IMG/VR virus record: IMGVR_UViG_3300027917_002335
Location: 1 to 64,000 of that record
DNA from: a virus
Length of the DNA stretch: 64,000 bases
Strand: one strand, 5' to 3'
This document shows positions 17,999-27,594 of the stretch, one piece after another. Made by a program: the position numbers and the translations under genes. Below the pieces are notes generated by a model that was not told the origin of the DNA, did no database searches, and worked only from the letters and a program-made list of their open reading frames with translations. The number at the start of each line of letters is the position of its first letter. The first letter of the stretch is position 1.

Positions 17999-19067
17999 CG
18001 CTAATATTATATTTGCGTTTTAATTCTTCTATTGCTCTTGATAATTCAGTAAACATTATATTGTATTTTGCGTTTTGATAATACACAGTATTGCTTGTTT
18101 GAATATTTGTGGCAGGACACCACATAAACCATGGAATTTTAAATCCTTTTTGTAAATCTGTAATTGAAGAATACATTTTTTCTTCTTCTTTCAATCTCGA
18201 ATAAGAATTATACTGTTTGTAATTTTTGAATTCTTTTGGCTTATATACATTACCTAATTTATAATTTTCTCTTTCTGGTACAGTTGCTAAACGATGACAA
18301 GGATATATATCAAAATTTTCATCAATTGCTAATAAACTAGTACCAGCACCGCAAGACGCACCAATTCTGTTAAATAAAGACGATAATGTTGTAATCTTTT
18401 CTTTATATGTGAAATCTGGAAGTTTCATAATCATTTCTGTAAATTTATAGAACTGTTCAATAATAATATCTACATCCTTATCATCCCAATCTTCTTCAAA
18501 TATAACTTGAATTGTGTTTTGTCTTAGATGTTTTGTAGCTTCTTCCTTACTTTGTAACCTATATATTTTAAAAAACCAAAATAAAGATTCTGCTAAATAA
18601 GGTAATGTTTCTTTTGTGCAAACTCCGTGAATAGACCAAGGAACTTTATGCTTAATACAAGCAGATATTCCTTTTATAATATCATCAAAAGTTCCTCTTC
18701 CATTTGCATACTTTCTATTAATATCATTAACATGTCTTGGTCCATCGACACTTATTTGCATGTGTAAACCAAGTTCTTTAATCTTTTCTATATATTTAGG
18801 AATAAGAACGCCGTTTGTTATAAGATTCTCTTTAATAAGTTTTTTCTTATGTTCATCTGCAGTTTCTAATATCTTTTCTAATAATTCCAATCGTAATAAT
18901 GGTTCACCACCAAAAGGAAAGAACGCTGTAAAACAACCTTCTTCAACATATTTTCTAAATTTTTCAACATCCATATTTCCATTATATTTATGTTCAAAGC
19001 AATATTTACACCTTAAATTACATTTACCTGTAAGCATTACATCTGGACAATTAATATGAAACATCAT
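17964..19067 (-). CDS. Radical SAM protein-modifying enzyme (anSME/SPASM-like)
   Basis: C16, C20 and C23 (CNLRCKYCF) bind the catalytic cluster, FPFGGEPLL near residue 50 is the GGE motif that contacts SAM, and ENLITNGVLI plus LHMQISVDGPRHVND follow in the order seen in anaerobic sulfatase-maturating and peptide-maturase enzymes. Further cysteines near residues 250-275 (GASCGAG, YPCHRLA) and 325 (FMWCPATN) could bind auxiliary clusters as in SPASM or twitch domains. A GGAGGT site precedes the double ATG. It directly overlaps the cysteine-repeat gene and a degenerate partner, so it is probably the maturase of that protein. The chemistry (thioether, oxidation or other) is not shown by sequence. 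Confidence 0.85.
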   Translation of the reverse strand: MMFHINCPDVMLTGKCNLRCKYCFEHKYNGNMDVEKFRKYVEEGCFTAFFPFGGEPLLRLELLEKILETADEHKKKLIKENLITNGVLIPKYIEKIKELGLHMQISVDGPRHVNDINRKYANGRGTFDDIIKGISACIKHKVPWSIHGVCTKETLPYLAESLFWFFKIYRLQSKEEATKHLRQNTIQVIFEEDWDDKDVDIIIEQFYKFTEMIMKLPDFTYKEKITTLSSLFNRIGASCGAGTSLLAIDENFDIYPCHRLATVPERENYKLGNVYKPKEFKNYKQYNSYSRLKEEEKMYSSITDLQKGFKIPWFMWCPATNIQTSNTVYYQNAKYNIMFTELSRAIEELKRKYNISDGNPRQRNNCQ

Positions 19068-19969
19068 TTTAATATACCTCCTATAAATTTTGTTATATAA
19101 GCCTCTTCAACAAAATTACCCATTATTTTCTTATTCTGATAGAAATCTGTAAGACCATCAAAATCCTTTTTCATATCTATATAACTTCTAAGAATGTTAA
19201 GCTCTTTAAAGGGAACTTCATTTCCATTGTGTTTATAGTGTTTTGCTAAGTCAAACAACATATCTCCTTCTTCAAACGCTTGTTTAGTCACATATAATTT
19301 GAAATCTCTTGATACGAATATTGTCTTCCCTTTTCTTCTATAATACATCATTGGTTGCTTATTCTTTTTATTCTTCTTATCCATAGAACTTATTTTCCAT
19401 ATATTTAACTGGCGCAACCAAAATTCTAATTTGTGTAATTCTTCAATTGTCATTTTATCAAAGGATTCATAATCAAAATTTATTTTAAAGAATCTATAAC
19501 CAAGTTTCATATAGATTTCTATAATCTTTATAACTGACTCTTCAAAGTTGTCGTAATTAATATTGGTTTCAATCCATAAAGGATTAGACCGTGTCCAAGA
19601 TAAGAATGATTCTATAATGTGTAAATCAAATCTGTTTATTTCTATGTCGTCTGTTGTTGTTATACTAAACCTTTTATTTTTTATTGGTTTGCTTCTATCA
19701 AAAAATGTTTCTAATAAATCTGGCTTAATAAGCAAATTAAAATTTGTCATTTCACACATATAATTTTCTGCAGCCAATTTTACAAATACATCTATTTCTT
19801 CAAAAGTTTTAACAGGAAGATTAATTATAACTTGTTTCGTTAGAGTTATTGTGTCTTTCTTTAAACATTCTGTAAATGTTTTGAAGTTTTCGAATTCTAT
19901 TTCTTTAAAGGCGTTTAGTATATCTTTAGAATTAAATAAATCCTTAATAAAAAGTTGTCTTTCTATCAT
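19064..19969 (-). CDS. Possible degenerate radical-SAM-like partner protein
   Basis: A 301-residue protein with no CxxxCxxC motif and only two cysteines in all. The middle (RFSITTTDDIEINRFDLHII, then WIETNINYDNFEESV and YRFFKINFDYESF) looks like the later half of a radical SAM barrel as seen in SPASM enzymes, and GKTIFVSRDFKLYV could correspond to a SPASM-like strand. This resemblance is by eye and weak. It overlaps both neighbours by 4 nt in the form ATGA. A role as substrate-binding partner of the radical SAM enzyme is an inference from position and shape. Confidence 0.5.
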   Translation of the reverse strand: MIERQLFIKDLFNSKDILNAFKEIEFENFKTFTECLKKDTITLTKQVIINLPVKTFEEIDVFVKLAAENYMCEMTNFNLLIKPDLLETFFDRSKPIKNKRFSITTTDDIEINRFDLHIIESFLSWTRSNPLWIETNINYDNFEESVIKIIEIYMKLGYRFFKINFDYESFDKMTIEELHKLEFWLRQLNIWKISSMDKKNKKNKQPMMYYRRKGKTIFVSRDFKLYVTKQAFEEGDMLFDLAKHYKHNGNEVPFKELNILRSYIDMKKDFDGLTDFYQNKKIMGNFVEEAYITKFIGGILK

Positions 19970-21141
19970 AATACTTTAACCCAATGTCTATCGTTAACCC
20001 AAACACCTCGGGTTTTAATTTTTGTTTCTTTAAACATATATTTAGCAATTGCTTTTTGCATAATAATCTCTTCTTTTGTTGCTTTAGTTAACCATCCTTT
20101 TTCATTTGGAACTAATAAGTCTCCTGCTTCATATACTTCGTCAACATGAGCTAATAAGAAACCACCAATTGAAATTGGAACGGCTCTTTGTTTAGAACCA
20201 ACAGCATGTCCATAAGTATCAGAACAAATACCAATACAAGCCTTGTCAGCTCTTTTACTAGTTATCCTCAATCCTTTCTTATTAAGAGAATAACAATATC
20301 CTGGTAATTTTGAAACACCTACTTCGGCTTTCCAATAATCTGCGTAGTCGTTATATACTGCGTTATAAACTCTGGTTGCATAGAAATAACCATCATAATT
20401 TAATCTTGTGGTGTTTGTTGGGTCAGTTGAACCAGCATATAAATATGCGCTAGTTTTAGTTGTTCCAGCAATTTTTAATATTCCACTTAAATCAAGTGTG
20501 CCTTCTGCCTCAACAGCACTTACTGCTTCTGAATCAGCATATCTTACATGATGAGCACTTGTTGGAGCATCACTTAAATTTGCGTGTGCTCTTGTTGCTA
20601 AATCAGCTAAACTTGAGCCTGTCTTATCTAAATCGCTCCAAGGTAAACTACCAAAATGAACACCTGAAGCAGTTGTTAAGGCGTGAGAAGATGGTGCAAA
20701 TTCAGATGGTTTATTTGCTAAGTCTCCCCAATTTAAATAACCTGCATTAAAATCATCACCATCTGCTTTCAACACAAGACCAGATGTATAAGCAATGTTA
20801 CCTACATCTGATAAATCTGTTAAAGAGCCAACAACTCCTCCTCCTCCACCATACAGAGAAAACCAAAGACCAGAAGCTTGATGCCATCCATAAATACCAG
20901 AAGCATCTATTCTTATTTTATTATGATTATATAATCCAATTTCTACTTTTTGAACACCGCCATTAGCTCCACCCAATCTCCAATATGGATCAAGAGTAGA
21001 AATATGACTTCCATAGTCTATTGTTTTCCAATTAGGATCAATATAATTACCAGAAGCATATCCACCTAAGAACAATCCAACCCATACCATTGGATTTGCT
21101 TCATTGAATCGGCTTCCGCCTTTAATATAAAATGTTGACAT
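19966..21141 (-). CDS. Tail fibre with C-terminal peptidase-G2-like chaperone domain
   Basis: A 391-residue virion protein. The first 110 residues form a beta-rich anchor, residues 110-230 contain short hydrophilic fibre-like repeats (LSDVGN, LANKPSEF, LSDAPTSA), and the last 140 residues match the intramolecular chaperone/autoprotease domain of phage appendages: NDYADYWKAE, then RADKACIGICSDTYGHAVGS and ISIGGFLLAHVDEVYEAGDL. Such domains trimerise the fibre and may cleave themselves off. It lies right after the hub/spike gene and right before the modification block, so it is a candidate substrate of those enzymes. Confidence 0.7.
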   Translation of the reverse strand: MSTFYIKGGSRFNEANPMVWVGLFLGGYASGNYIDPNWKTIDYGSHISTLDPYWRLGGANGGVQKVEIGLYNHNKIRIDASGIYGWHQASGLWFSLYGGGGGVVGSLTDLSDVGNIAYTSGLVLKADGDDFNAGYLNWGDLANKPSEFAPSSHALTTASGVHFGSLPWSDLDKTGSSLADLATRAHANLSDAPTSAHHVRYADSEAVSAVEAEGTLDLSGILKIAGTTKTSAYLYAGSTDPTNTTRLNYDGYFYATRVYNAVYNDYADYWKAEVGVSKLPGYCYSLNKKGLRITSKRADKACIGICSDTYGHAVGSKQRAVPISIGGFLLAHVDEVYEAGDLLVPNEKGWLTKATKEEIIMQKAIAKYMFKETKIKTRGVWVNDRHWVKVL

Positions 21142-23028
21142 TTAATCCGCTTCCGTTTTTAATGTTCCTTCTAATGAATTTGTTGGTGGTGGTACTGTGA
21201 TACCTAAGTTTCCTATATTATGAGTGTGAATAAAGTGAGCTAGTTTCTTTCCTCCACCAGCAATATTTACAGCTCCAGCATTTGCTCCTATGTTAACTAT
21301 TCCGCCTGTATTTATGTTTATTGTTCCGTTTACTATTCCTCCAACCCCATCTCCAGTCTCTATATCAATTGTGGTTCCTGCTTTATTTGTCTTTATTTTT
21401 ATTGCGCTTTCAGCATATATTTCTACAAATCCTGCATCATTACGACAAATAAATTGATATCGTCCTGGACCATCACCTTGATCGTTAGTGCGAGGATCGA
21501 GAAAGAAACATCCTCCTTGTAAGAGATACATTCTTGAAATATTAGTTTGTAACATAAAATCTCCTCCAAGAAAATACATATGATTTACATCAGATAATCC
21601 TAAATGATCACATTTCTCATCTGGAGGAGTTATCTTTTGTTTATAAACTATTCCATGCTCAGATTCAATTATCCAATTCTTATTTTCTTGGTCAAAATAA
21701 ATATCTCCTTCTGGAAGTTTGAGTCTAAAATCTTTTGCATCTTTTATTGGTACTACAAATTCTTCCTTTCCGTTTCCAAATACAAAAGGACCTTGAACAG
21801 TGTTTTCTATTCTATCATCTGGCATTAACATTATAAAGTTTGCTGGATCATCAGGCACTGGGAATTGTATTCCTTCTCCACTACCAAGATATGGAGTTGT
21901 TCTATCAACTTTATATAAGACATAAGAAGGATCTGTTACATTTAGAACTCTTCTTCTTGGAACTTTTTTTGTTAATTCATTCCTGTCTTTTTCATAAGTT
22001 ATTCTTTCAATATATCGTTGATCATAATTTGTTTCATCGTCATCAAGATAATCTTCAACAACCGAACCTACTTTTATTTGTTTGAATAATTTCTTTCGAG
22101 AAAATCTTGTATATGCTTCAGAAATTTCTCTTTTTCCTTCTAAACTATCAAGATAAATATCTTTTGTTATTTTTTCTCCTATTGGTACAAAACAACCTAC
22201 TGTTTTATCACCATTTGCTCCGACTTCATGTCTAACCCAAACACATCGAAGTTCAGTCATATTTTGTCCTTCTCTGAATTGGTAATAATAAGGAACATCA
22301 AGTGGCATTCCATGTGAATAAATCTTAACAGTATGTGGAGTTTTTACAATTTTAATAACTTCTTTTGAGTCAATCATATCAGTTGCATTAAGTTCTTCAT
22401 AAGTCCATAATTCTGGACCAACAAATAAGATACCATTCTTAACTGTCCATTCTAAAGCATTTTCTTCTGTAACATAATCAATAAAATCATAAACTGTCCA
22501 ATCTTCTTCAAATGCAAAGTTTGGATACTCAAATAAAGTTGTTTTCTTTTCTTCTTCAAAATGTTCTTGAAAAACTACTGGTAATAAACCACTTTTTTGT
22601 AAAACTTCATATAATAATGTTTTTATATTCCTTGTTTCATCATAAGGAAGAGCATAAGTTTGTGACATATATACTGCTGTTCTTAATAAAGCATATTCTT
22701 CTTGAACAGCAAACAAAACTTTTCTTGAAGAATTGTAATCATCATAAACTGTTACAACTCTATATTGATCTTGATGATATATTTCGTCTTTATCACCAAC
22801 AAGATATAATCTTAAATCTAAAGAATATTTTGAGAAATCATAACTTTCCATATCTTGATGAACATACCAAAGCATGAAGTCTGGTATTCCATACATACCG
22901 CTAAATACTACTATATCGTCGTGATATCTACCGTCAGCATTATCAAAGCTACCAACAAATGTTAGACTTTCATCATCTGTATCAAATGGAGAATAAAATC
23001 TTATTGCCCATCTCGCTAGTTGTGGCAT
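21142..23028 (-). CDS. Baseplate hub and tail spike protein
   Basis: A 628-residue protein that combines a gpD-like hub (first 330 residues, with SLDLRLYLVG, TYALPYDETRNIKTLLYEVL and a WTVYDFIDYVTEENALEW segment) and a C-terminal spike. The end has a short beta-helix with repeats INGT-like NGTININTGGIVNIGANAG, and a tip with AHFIHTHNIG. HxH at the tip binds iron in the P2 and phi92 spikes, so the needle function is well supported. It sits upstream of the fibre and downstream of the two tail-initiator paralogues. Confidence 0.75.
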   Translation of the reverse strand: MPQLARWAIRFYSPFDTDDESLTFVGSFDNADGRYHDDIVVFSGMYGIPDFMLWYVHQDMESYDFSKYSLDLRLYLVGDKDEIYHQDQYRVVTVYDDYNSSRKVLFAVQEEYALLRTAVYMSQTYALPYDETRNIKTLLYEVLQKSGLLPVVFQEHFEEEKKTTLFEYPNFAFEEDWTVYDFIDYVTEENALEWTVKNGILFVGPELWTYEELNATDMIDSKEVIKIVKTPHTVKIYSHGMPLDVPYYYQFREGQNMTELRCVWVRHEVGANGDKTVGCFVPIGEKITKDIYLDSLEGKREISEAYTRFSRKKLFKQIKVGSVVEDYLDDDETNYDQRYIERITYEKDRNELTKKVPRRRVLNVTDPSYVLYKVDRTTPYLGSGEGIQFPVPDDPANFIMLMPDDRIENTVQGPFVFGNGKEEFVVPIKDAKDFRLKLPEGDIYFDQENKNWIIESEHGIVYKQKITPPDEKCDHLGLSDVNHMYFLGGDFMLQTNISRMYLLQGGCFFLDPRTNDQGDGPGRYQFICRNDAGFVEIYAESAIKIKTNKAGTTIDIETGDGVGGIVNGTININTGGIVNIGANAGAVNIAGGGKKLAHFIHTHNIGNLGITVPPPTNSLEGTLKTEAD

Positions 23029-24069
23029 TTAAAAATATTCACCTTCTATATCTTGTTTCATTTCTATATTGTTTGTTCCAACACCAGCAATATTATTCAT
23101 AAACTTGTTGCTTATTGCACCAACATATTTTCCTACATCAAATATATTAATCATAAATGATGGGAATAATTCCACTGCCGCTTTTATCATTGAGTTGTAT
23201 AATGGATGATTCTCTTCCTTTTGTCTATAAACAATTTTGGTTTTTGCCTTATCTCCTCTTGTAGGAAAAACCATTTTCTTAAATTCATATTTAGGTTCTG
23301 GATCATATTTTCTAAAGAATATTGTATATTCTATTTGTTTCATTCCAGTTCTATCAACTGATTGTCTCCATGAATAAGTTTCAATATACATTGATAAATA
23401 TATACGATGTTTTGTAATAACAGGAAATGTTAAATGTCTATCATGGTAACCAGTACCAATATTTTTTAAGTCAAATTCTTCCCATGCTTGATTATTTGCT
23501 TCAACCCTTCTTGCTACATCCACAATAGCTTGAGTTCCATCTGGTCTTGTAACAACAACTCTATTCTTATTAACTGGTAGATTTACAAGTTGAGAAAAAT
23601 CTGTATAATAATGAAATGGAGGAGAAGTTTTCGCTGCTTCAGATTGTAATTTTAATAAATCAATCCTAGTACTTGAACCATACAAAAATAATAAATCAAG
23701 CATATTAAGAAAGATAAATCTATTTGGACCATATGCTTTTCCAACTATTCTTAATGATTCATTTCCTCCGTCTTGGTGTGCTAAAAATATACCTCCATTA
23801 GCTCTATATCTCACATCCCTATCTGAAATGCCGTGACTTAGTTCTTCTATTGTTCCTAAAGGTATTCCTCCTATTACAGCTGAAGGTTTAATACGATCTA
23901 AGTTTCCATAATAATATCTTGCTAAAGAGTAAGACATAGCTATACCATTTAACATTGATGCTTTTGAATCATAACCTAAGTAATCATTCATAACTTTACC
24001 TAGTATTACACCTCCGCCAACTCCACCAACCGAACCTAATGTAGTCAGAATAATATTTTGCATGCTCAT
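23029..24069 (-). CDS. Baseplate/tail-initiator protein, paralogue B
   Basis: A 346-residue protein of unknown family located between the tape measure and the hub. Its core (IPLGTIEELSHG, then RANGGIFLAHQDGGNESLRI and GPNRFIFLNMLDLLFLYG, and later HLTFPVITKHRIYLSMYIET) is clearly related to the core of the upstream gene, so the two arose by duplication. In contractile tails this position is taken by LysM-type or gp53-like baseplate proteins. An N-terminal glycine-rich hydrophobic stretch (residues 10-27) could be a membrane or packing segment. Confidence 0.6.
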   Translation of the reverse strand: MSMQNIILTTLGSVGGVGGGVILGKVMNDYLGYDSKASMLNGIAMSYSLARYYYGNLDRIKPSAVIGGIPLGTIEELSHGISDRDVRYRANGGIFLAHQDGGNESLRIVGKAYGPNRFIFLNMLDLLFLYGSSTRIDLLKLQSEAAKTSPPFHYYTDFSQLVNLPVNKNRVVVTRPDGTQAIVDVARRVEANNQAWEEFDLKNIGTGYHDRHLTFPVITKHRIYLSMYIETYSWRQSVDRTGMKQIEYTIFFRKYDPEPKYEFKKMVFPTRGDKAKTKIVYRQKEENHPLYNSMIKAAVELFPSFMINIFDVGKYVGAISNKFMNNIAGVGTNNIEMKQDIEGEYF

Positions 24070-25388
24070 ATTACCAAACCTCCTAATGCTAACATAAATG
24101 TCATACCGACATCTACTGCATCTACATCATAATAATTTTTAATTTTCCAATTCTTATTATCAATAAACCAAGTTTCTTGACCCATTCTAAACAATCTATA
24201 TGTGAAGTTTATTGCGTAATTTATAACTTCTTGAACTTTTGTTTCTTTCTTTAATCCATAATATGTTTTTTCAGCATTAGCTAAAAATTCAGTTGGTTCA
24301 GTATAAGTTCTTAACAATAAATCATATTCAATTGTGTCTTTTTTCCCTTTTAAAGTTTCTGAAAAAGAGAATGTTTCTATATAACAGTTTGGTATTATTT
24401 CATGTGTTAAAACAACTGGAAATGTTATATGTTTTTCAAACGCAGGAGCTTGAACTACCACATCATCCATTTTCTGCACACTCATTAATGGACCAGCAGT
24501 TTCTCTAAATACTTCAACATCTAATTTAGTTGAACCTAAATTGGTCACTATTGGAGAATCCCAATCAAACATTTGCATATATCTTTGAGTTAATAAAGAA
24601 AGTATCCATAAACAAGTTAACCATATATAGCGTCCTGGACCAGTTAATTTTCCACTTATCTTAATTGCGTCACTTCCTCCTGCTTGTTGGTGAGCTAAAA
24701 AGATACTTCCAATAGCTCTGAACTTTACAACTTTATTGGAGTGAGCAACTTCTATATTCTGTATTGAAGTAGGATGATCCGTACCCATAGAACCTAATGG
24801 TAAAAATCCAACAACACATTCATTTTCTGCACCTGCCACTAAAGCACCAGCCATTAGTATCATATCAAATCCTAACTTTAATTGCTCTAATGGTGTCATA
24901 GCTAATAGTTTAGCTTTTAATTCAGATCCAGTAGATACTACATTTTTTTTAAGAGTATCCCAATATTGTTTTATTCTTTCTTCTAATGCTTTTTTTGCGT
25001 TTGAAATAGGATTTGGAAACAATTGATCCCAAGTTAAACCAGTATCTTGTATTTCAACTGGATCTTTTCGTTCAATCCATTTATTAATTTCTACAATTGC
25101 ATTTGCATATTTTAATCTCTGTTTAAGAGCTAAGATTTGTGTTCTTGTAACCTTAAAATTAGGATCATTTTCTAATGCATTAAGAAGAGCTTTTAAAGTT
25201 CTGTATTTACTGGTTCTAACTTGACCAGTTCCATATTCATTATAAGTAACCCAATGAGGACCGCTGGCTTTTAGAATTTTTTCAATTAACCATTCTGAAA
25301 TTTCCATAGAATTTGAGACACTAAATCCCTGTCTTCGAAAACCAGCAAAAATTCCCATCCTAAATTGTAGTTCACTTATTGGCGCCAT
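24066..25388 (-). CDS. Baseplate/tail-initiator protein, paralogue A
   Basis: A 440-residue protein. The C-terminal half contains LPLGSMGTDHPTSIQNIEVA, FRAIGSIFLAHQQAGGSDA, GPGRYIWLTCLWILSLLTQR and HITFPVVLTHEIIPNCYIETF, which match the downstream gene in order and spacing. The first 190 residues (helical, with a WSEWLIEKIL-like region and GTGQVRTSKYRTLKALLNAL) are extra and have no counterpart there. It overlaps its paralogue by 4 nt. Confidence 0.6.
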   Translation of the reverse strand: MAPISELQFRMGIFAGFRRQGFSVSNSMEISEWLIEKILKASGPHWVTYNEYGTGQVRTSKYRTLKALLNALENDPNFKVTRTQILALKQRLKYANAIVEINKWIERKDPVEIQDTGLTWDQLFPNPISNAKKALEERIKQYWDTLKKNVVSTGSELKAKLLAMTPLEQLKLGFDMILMAGALVAGAENECVVGFLPLGSMGTDHPTSIQNIEVAHSNKVVKFRAIGSIFLAHQQAGGSDAIKISGKLTGPGRYIWLTCLWILSLLTQRYMQMFDWDSPIVTNLGSTKLDVEVFRETAGPLMSVQKMDDVVVQAPAFEKHITFPVVLTHEIIPNCYIETFSFSETLKGKKDTIEYDLLLRTYTEPTEFLANAEKTYYGLKKETKVQEVINYAINFTYRLFRMGQETWFIDNKNWKIKNYYDVDAVDVGMTFMLALGGLVI

Positions 25389-26984
25389 TTATAACGGTTC
25401 CTCTCTTCTCTTCTTTTGTTTTTCTCTATCATCATCTAAAGTTCTTTGTGCTTCGTCACCTCTTGGATTAATATCATCCAGAGAATCTAAAGCTTCATCT
25501 AATTTATCATCTATACTTTGTAATTGTCTTTCAGCATCAGTTCCTTTAAATATTAAATTTGGTGAAATAGTTGTGCCTTCTCCTCTTAACATTCTTGCTC
25601 TTTCTTCTTTTTCGTATTTCTCCATTGCGTTATATAAATCAGTTGATAAATCTCTCTCCAATTCTTTTTCAGTTATTTCTTGCTCCAATTCTTCCATTGC
25701 TTCTGGATTATTGAGAGTATTTAATACTCTATAAAGTTCAGTAAATTCTTGGTCAAAGTAAGCATTAATTTCTCGTTTAAGTTGTTGAGCTATATTATCT
25801 TCCATATTTGGAAAATGTCTATCCAACATATCTTTTACTACTTTTTGCCATCTTTTCTCTTTGTTAAATTCATTAAATTCTCTTGTAAAAGTATTAAGAG
25901 TATCTTCCATGCTCCACAATCTTAAATCAGTTACTTCTACACTTTTAAAACTTTCTCTAACTTCTTTTCTAAATTCATCCCAAACAGAAAAAGTAACCGC
26001 TTGATGTGCAGCATTTTCAATTTCTCTAAGTCTATTATCTAATTCTTCCATTTCATCTTGTATCTTATTTTCAACAATACTAGTAAACATATCAAAATCA
26101 TCATCACTTAATTGTGGATTTATAATATCATAAGAAGGTTGTGTTATAATAGTTGGTACTCTTTCTCTCTCTTCTTTTAATATATCTTCAATATTCTTTT
26201 CACTATCTTCAATTTGCTTTATAACACGATAAAAATAATCTTGTAAATCTAATGGTATATTCTGTAAAAGCTGTCTTGTTTGTGAAGATATAAAATCTTT
26301 TAATTCATCAATATTTATATTAGCAGGTTCTTTAATTTTCTCTTCAATACTATCTAATATATCCTTTATTTCTGGTTCAAACCTTTCCTTGTTTTCTATT
26401 ATTTGTTCTAATAATTCTTTATTAGTACCAATCATTTCATCAAGTTTAGCTTTATCTAAAAAGTTCTTTATTGCTGTGATTTTCTTACCATAATCTATAA
26501 CTGTTTTTCTTAGAGTGGTTAATTTTCTTTCTATTCCAGCAAAGAGAGTTTCATCAACCTTAACTTTCTTAAGTTGGTCAATTATATAAGAAAGTTGATT
26601 CATTACATCCATTTTAATATAATTATCAACATCTTGAAGTTTATCTAAAAAGGCTAAGATTTGATCTCCAAATCCAGCATCAATTGCCATTACCACTCCA
26701 TCGGTAATAACTTGAATTGCTGTAATGAATTGTTCACTAATAAAATGTTCTAATGCTTCTCTCATTGATGGTATTAAACCATGTAATTCTCTGCAACAAT
26801 CCCTAATATTATCTAATCTTGTTAATAGTCCTCTCCAAGCTTGTTGAGAAAACCAACTTGGCATTGTAGCTTCTATTGTTCCACCTGAATCTTGTATGTC
26901 TCTTAGCATTCGATATAGATCCATAAGATTGGAACCTTGTTCAATCCTTACCGCTATTAGCAGTTCGTCTATTGGAGCGCTCAC
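25389..26984 (-). CDS. Probable tape measure protein (short)
   Basis: A 531-residue, almost wholly helical protein with many charged residues and long heptad stretches, in the usual tape measure position between the chaperone-like gene and the baseplate genes. The start is GTG with AGGTGA 8 nt upstream, inside the end of the preceding gene (44-nt overlap). With the usual rule of about 1.5 angstrom per residue, the tail would be about 80 nm. No domain is recognised, so assignment rests on position and helix content. Confidence 0.6.
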   Translation of the reverse strand: MSAPIDELLIAVRIEQGSNLMDLYRMLRDIQDSGGTIEATMPSWFSQQAWRGLLTRLDNIRDCCRELHGLIPSMREALEHFISEQFITAIQVITDGVVMAIDAGFGDQILAFLDKLQDVDNYIKMDVMNQLSYIIDQLKKVKVDETLFAGIERKLTTLRKTVIDYGKKITAIKNFLDKAKLDEMIGTNKELLEQIIENKERFEPEIKDILDSIEEKIKEPANINIDELKDFISSQTRQLLQNIPLDLQDYFYRVIKQIEDSEKNIEDILKEERERVPTIITQPSYDIINPQLSDDDFDMFTSIVENKIQDEMEELDNRLREIENAAHQAVTFSVWDEFRKEVRESFKSVEVTDLRLWSMEDTLNTFTREFNEFNKEKRWQKVVKDMLDRHFPNMEDNIAQQLKREINAYFDQEFTELYRVLNTLNNPEAMEELEQEITEKELERDLSTDLYNAMEKYEKEERARMLRGEGTTISPNLIFKGTDAERQLQSIDDKLDEALDSLDDINPRGDEAQRTLDDDREKQKKRREEPL

Positions 26985-27585
26985 TTACTAAATCACCTAA
27001 TATATCACCAAGTTTCATTGTATCTCCTGTTTTAGAGATAGAACGACCTACTGGTTTTTTATCTTGTTGTTTATCTAATTTTGATAAAATAAGAAAATCT
27101 CTCTGAAGTTTGGTCAATTTTGAAAGTTCAGCCAAAGGAACATTTAAATTAAAGACAATAGTAGCAATATGTTTTCCTTCTTTATCTCTTATTATCTCTT
27201 CAATAATTTCTTTTGGTCGATAAGATGCATCATAAATTCGTCTTGCTATTTCGTGAACATGTTGCATTTTCTTAATATCTTCAATAGAAAAAGATTCGTC
27301 TTGGAAGTCTTTCATTCCATAGTAAACAACCCAATAATCAAGATGATTGAAATAATTCCCTAGTTCAGCAAGTAGATTGTTGTCGTATGCTATTTTTTGA
27401 CTTCCTTTAATTATATCCATTTTCAGTTTAAGAAAAATTTCAGCTGTTTGTTTGTCAGCACCTTTTAAGGCTTTAAAAAAACACTGATCTAGTTCATAAC
27501 TAGAAATAGGACGGAGAGGTATTTTCTCTCCATTATAATTAAAATATATTACCTCATTAATCCCATGTATAATGTGTTTGATCAT
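26941..27585 (-). CDS. Probable tail assembly chaperone
   Basis: About 214 residues, starting MIKHIIHGINEVIYF. It lies between the tube gene and the tape measure gene, where tail assembly chaperones are found, and it overlaps the tape measure by 44 nt in another frame. It has a folded-looking first part and a polar C-terminal tail (SISKTGDTMKLGDILGDL). I saw no classic slippery sequence for a frameshift product. An alternative GTG start at 27594 is possible. Confidence 0.5.
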   Translation of the reverse strand: MIKHIIHGINEVIYFNYNGEKIPLRPISSYELDQCFFKALKGADKQTAEIFLKLKMDIIKGSQKIAYDNNLLAELGNYFNHLDYWVVYYGMKDFQDESFSIEDIKKMQHVHEIARRIYDASYRPKEIIEEIIRDKEGKHIATIVFNLNVPLAELSKLTKLQRDFLILSKLDKQQDKKPVGRSISKTGDTMKLGDILGDLVSERSNRRTANSGKD

Positions 27586-27594
27586 TAAAAACAC

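Noticed and set aside
26941-27000. Programmed frameshift between chaperone-like and tape measure genes
   Set aside because: The genes overlap by 44 nt, but the tape measure has its own AGGTGA site and GTG start, and no clear slippery heptamer was seen.
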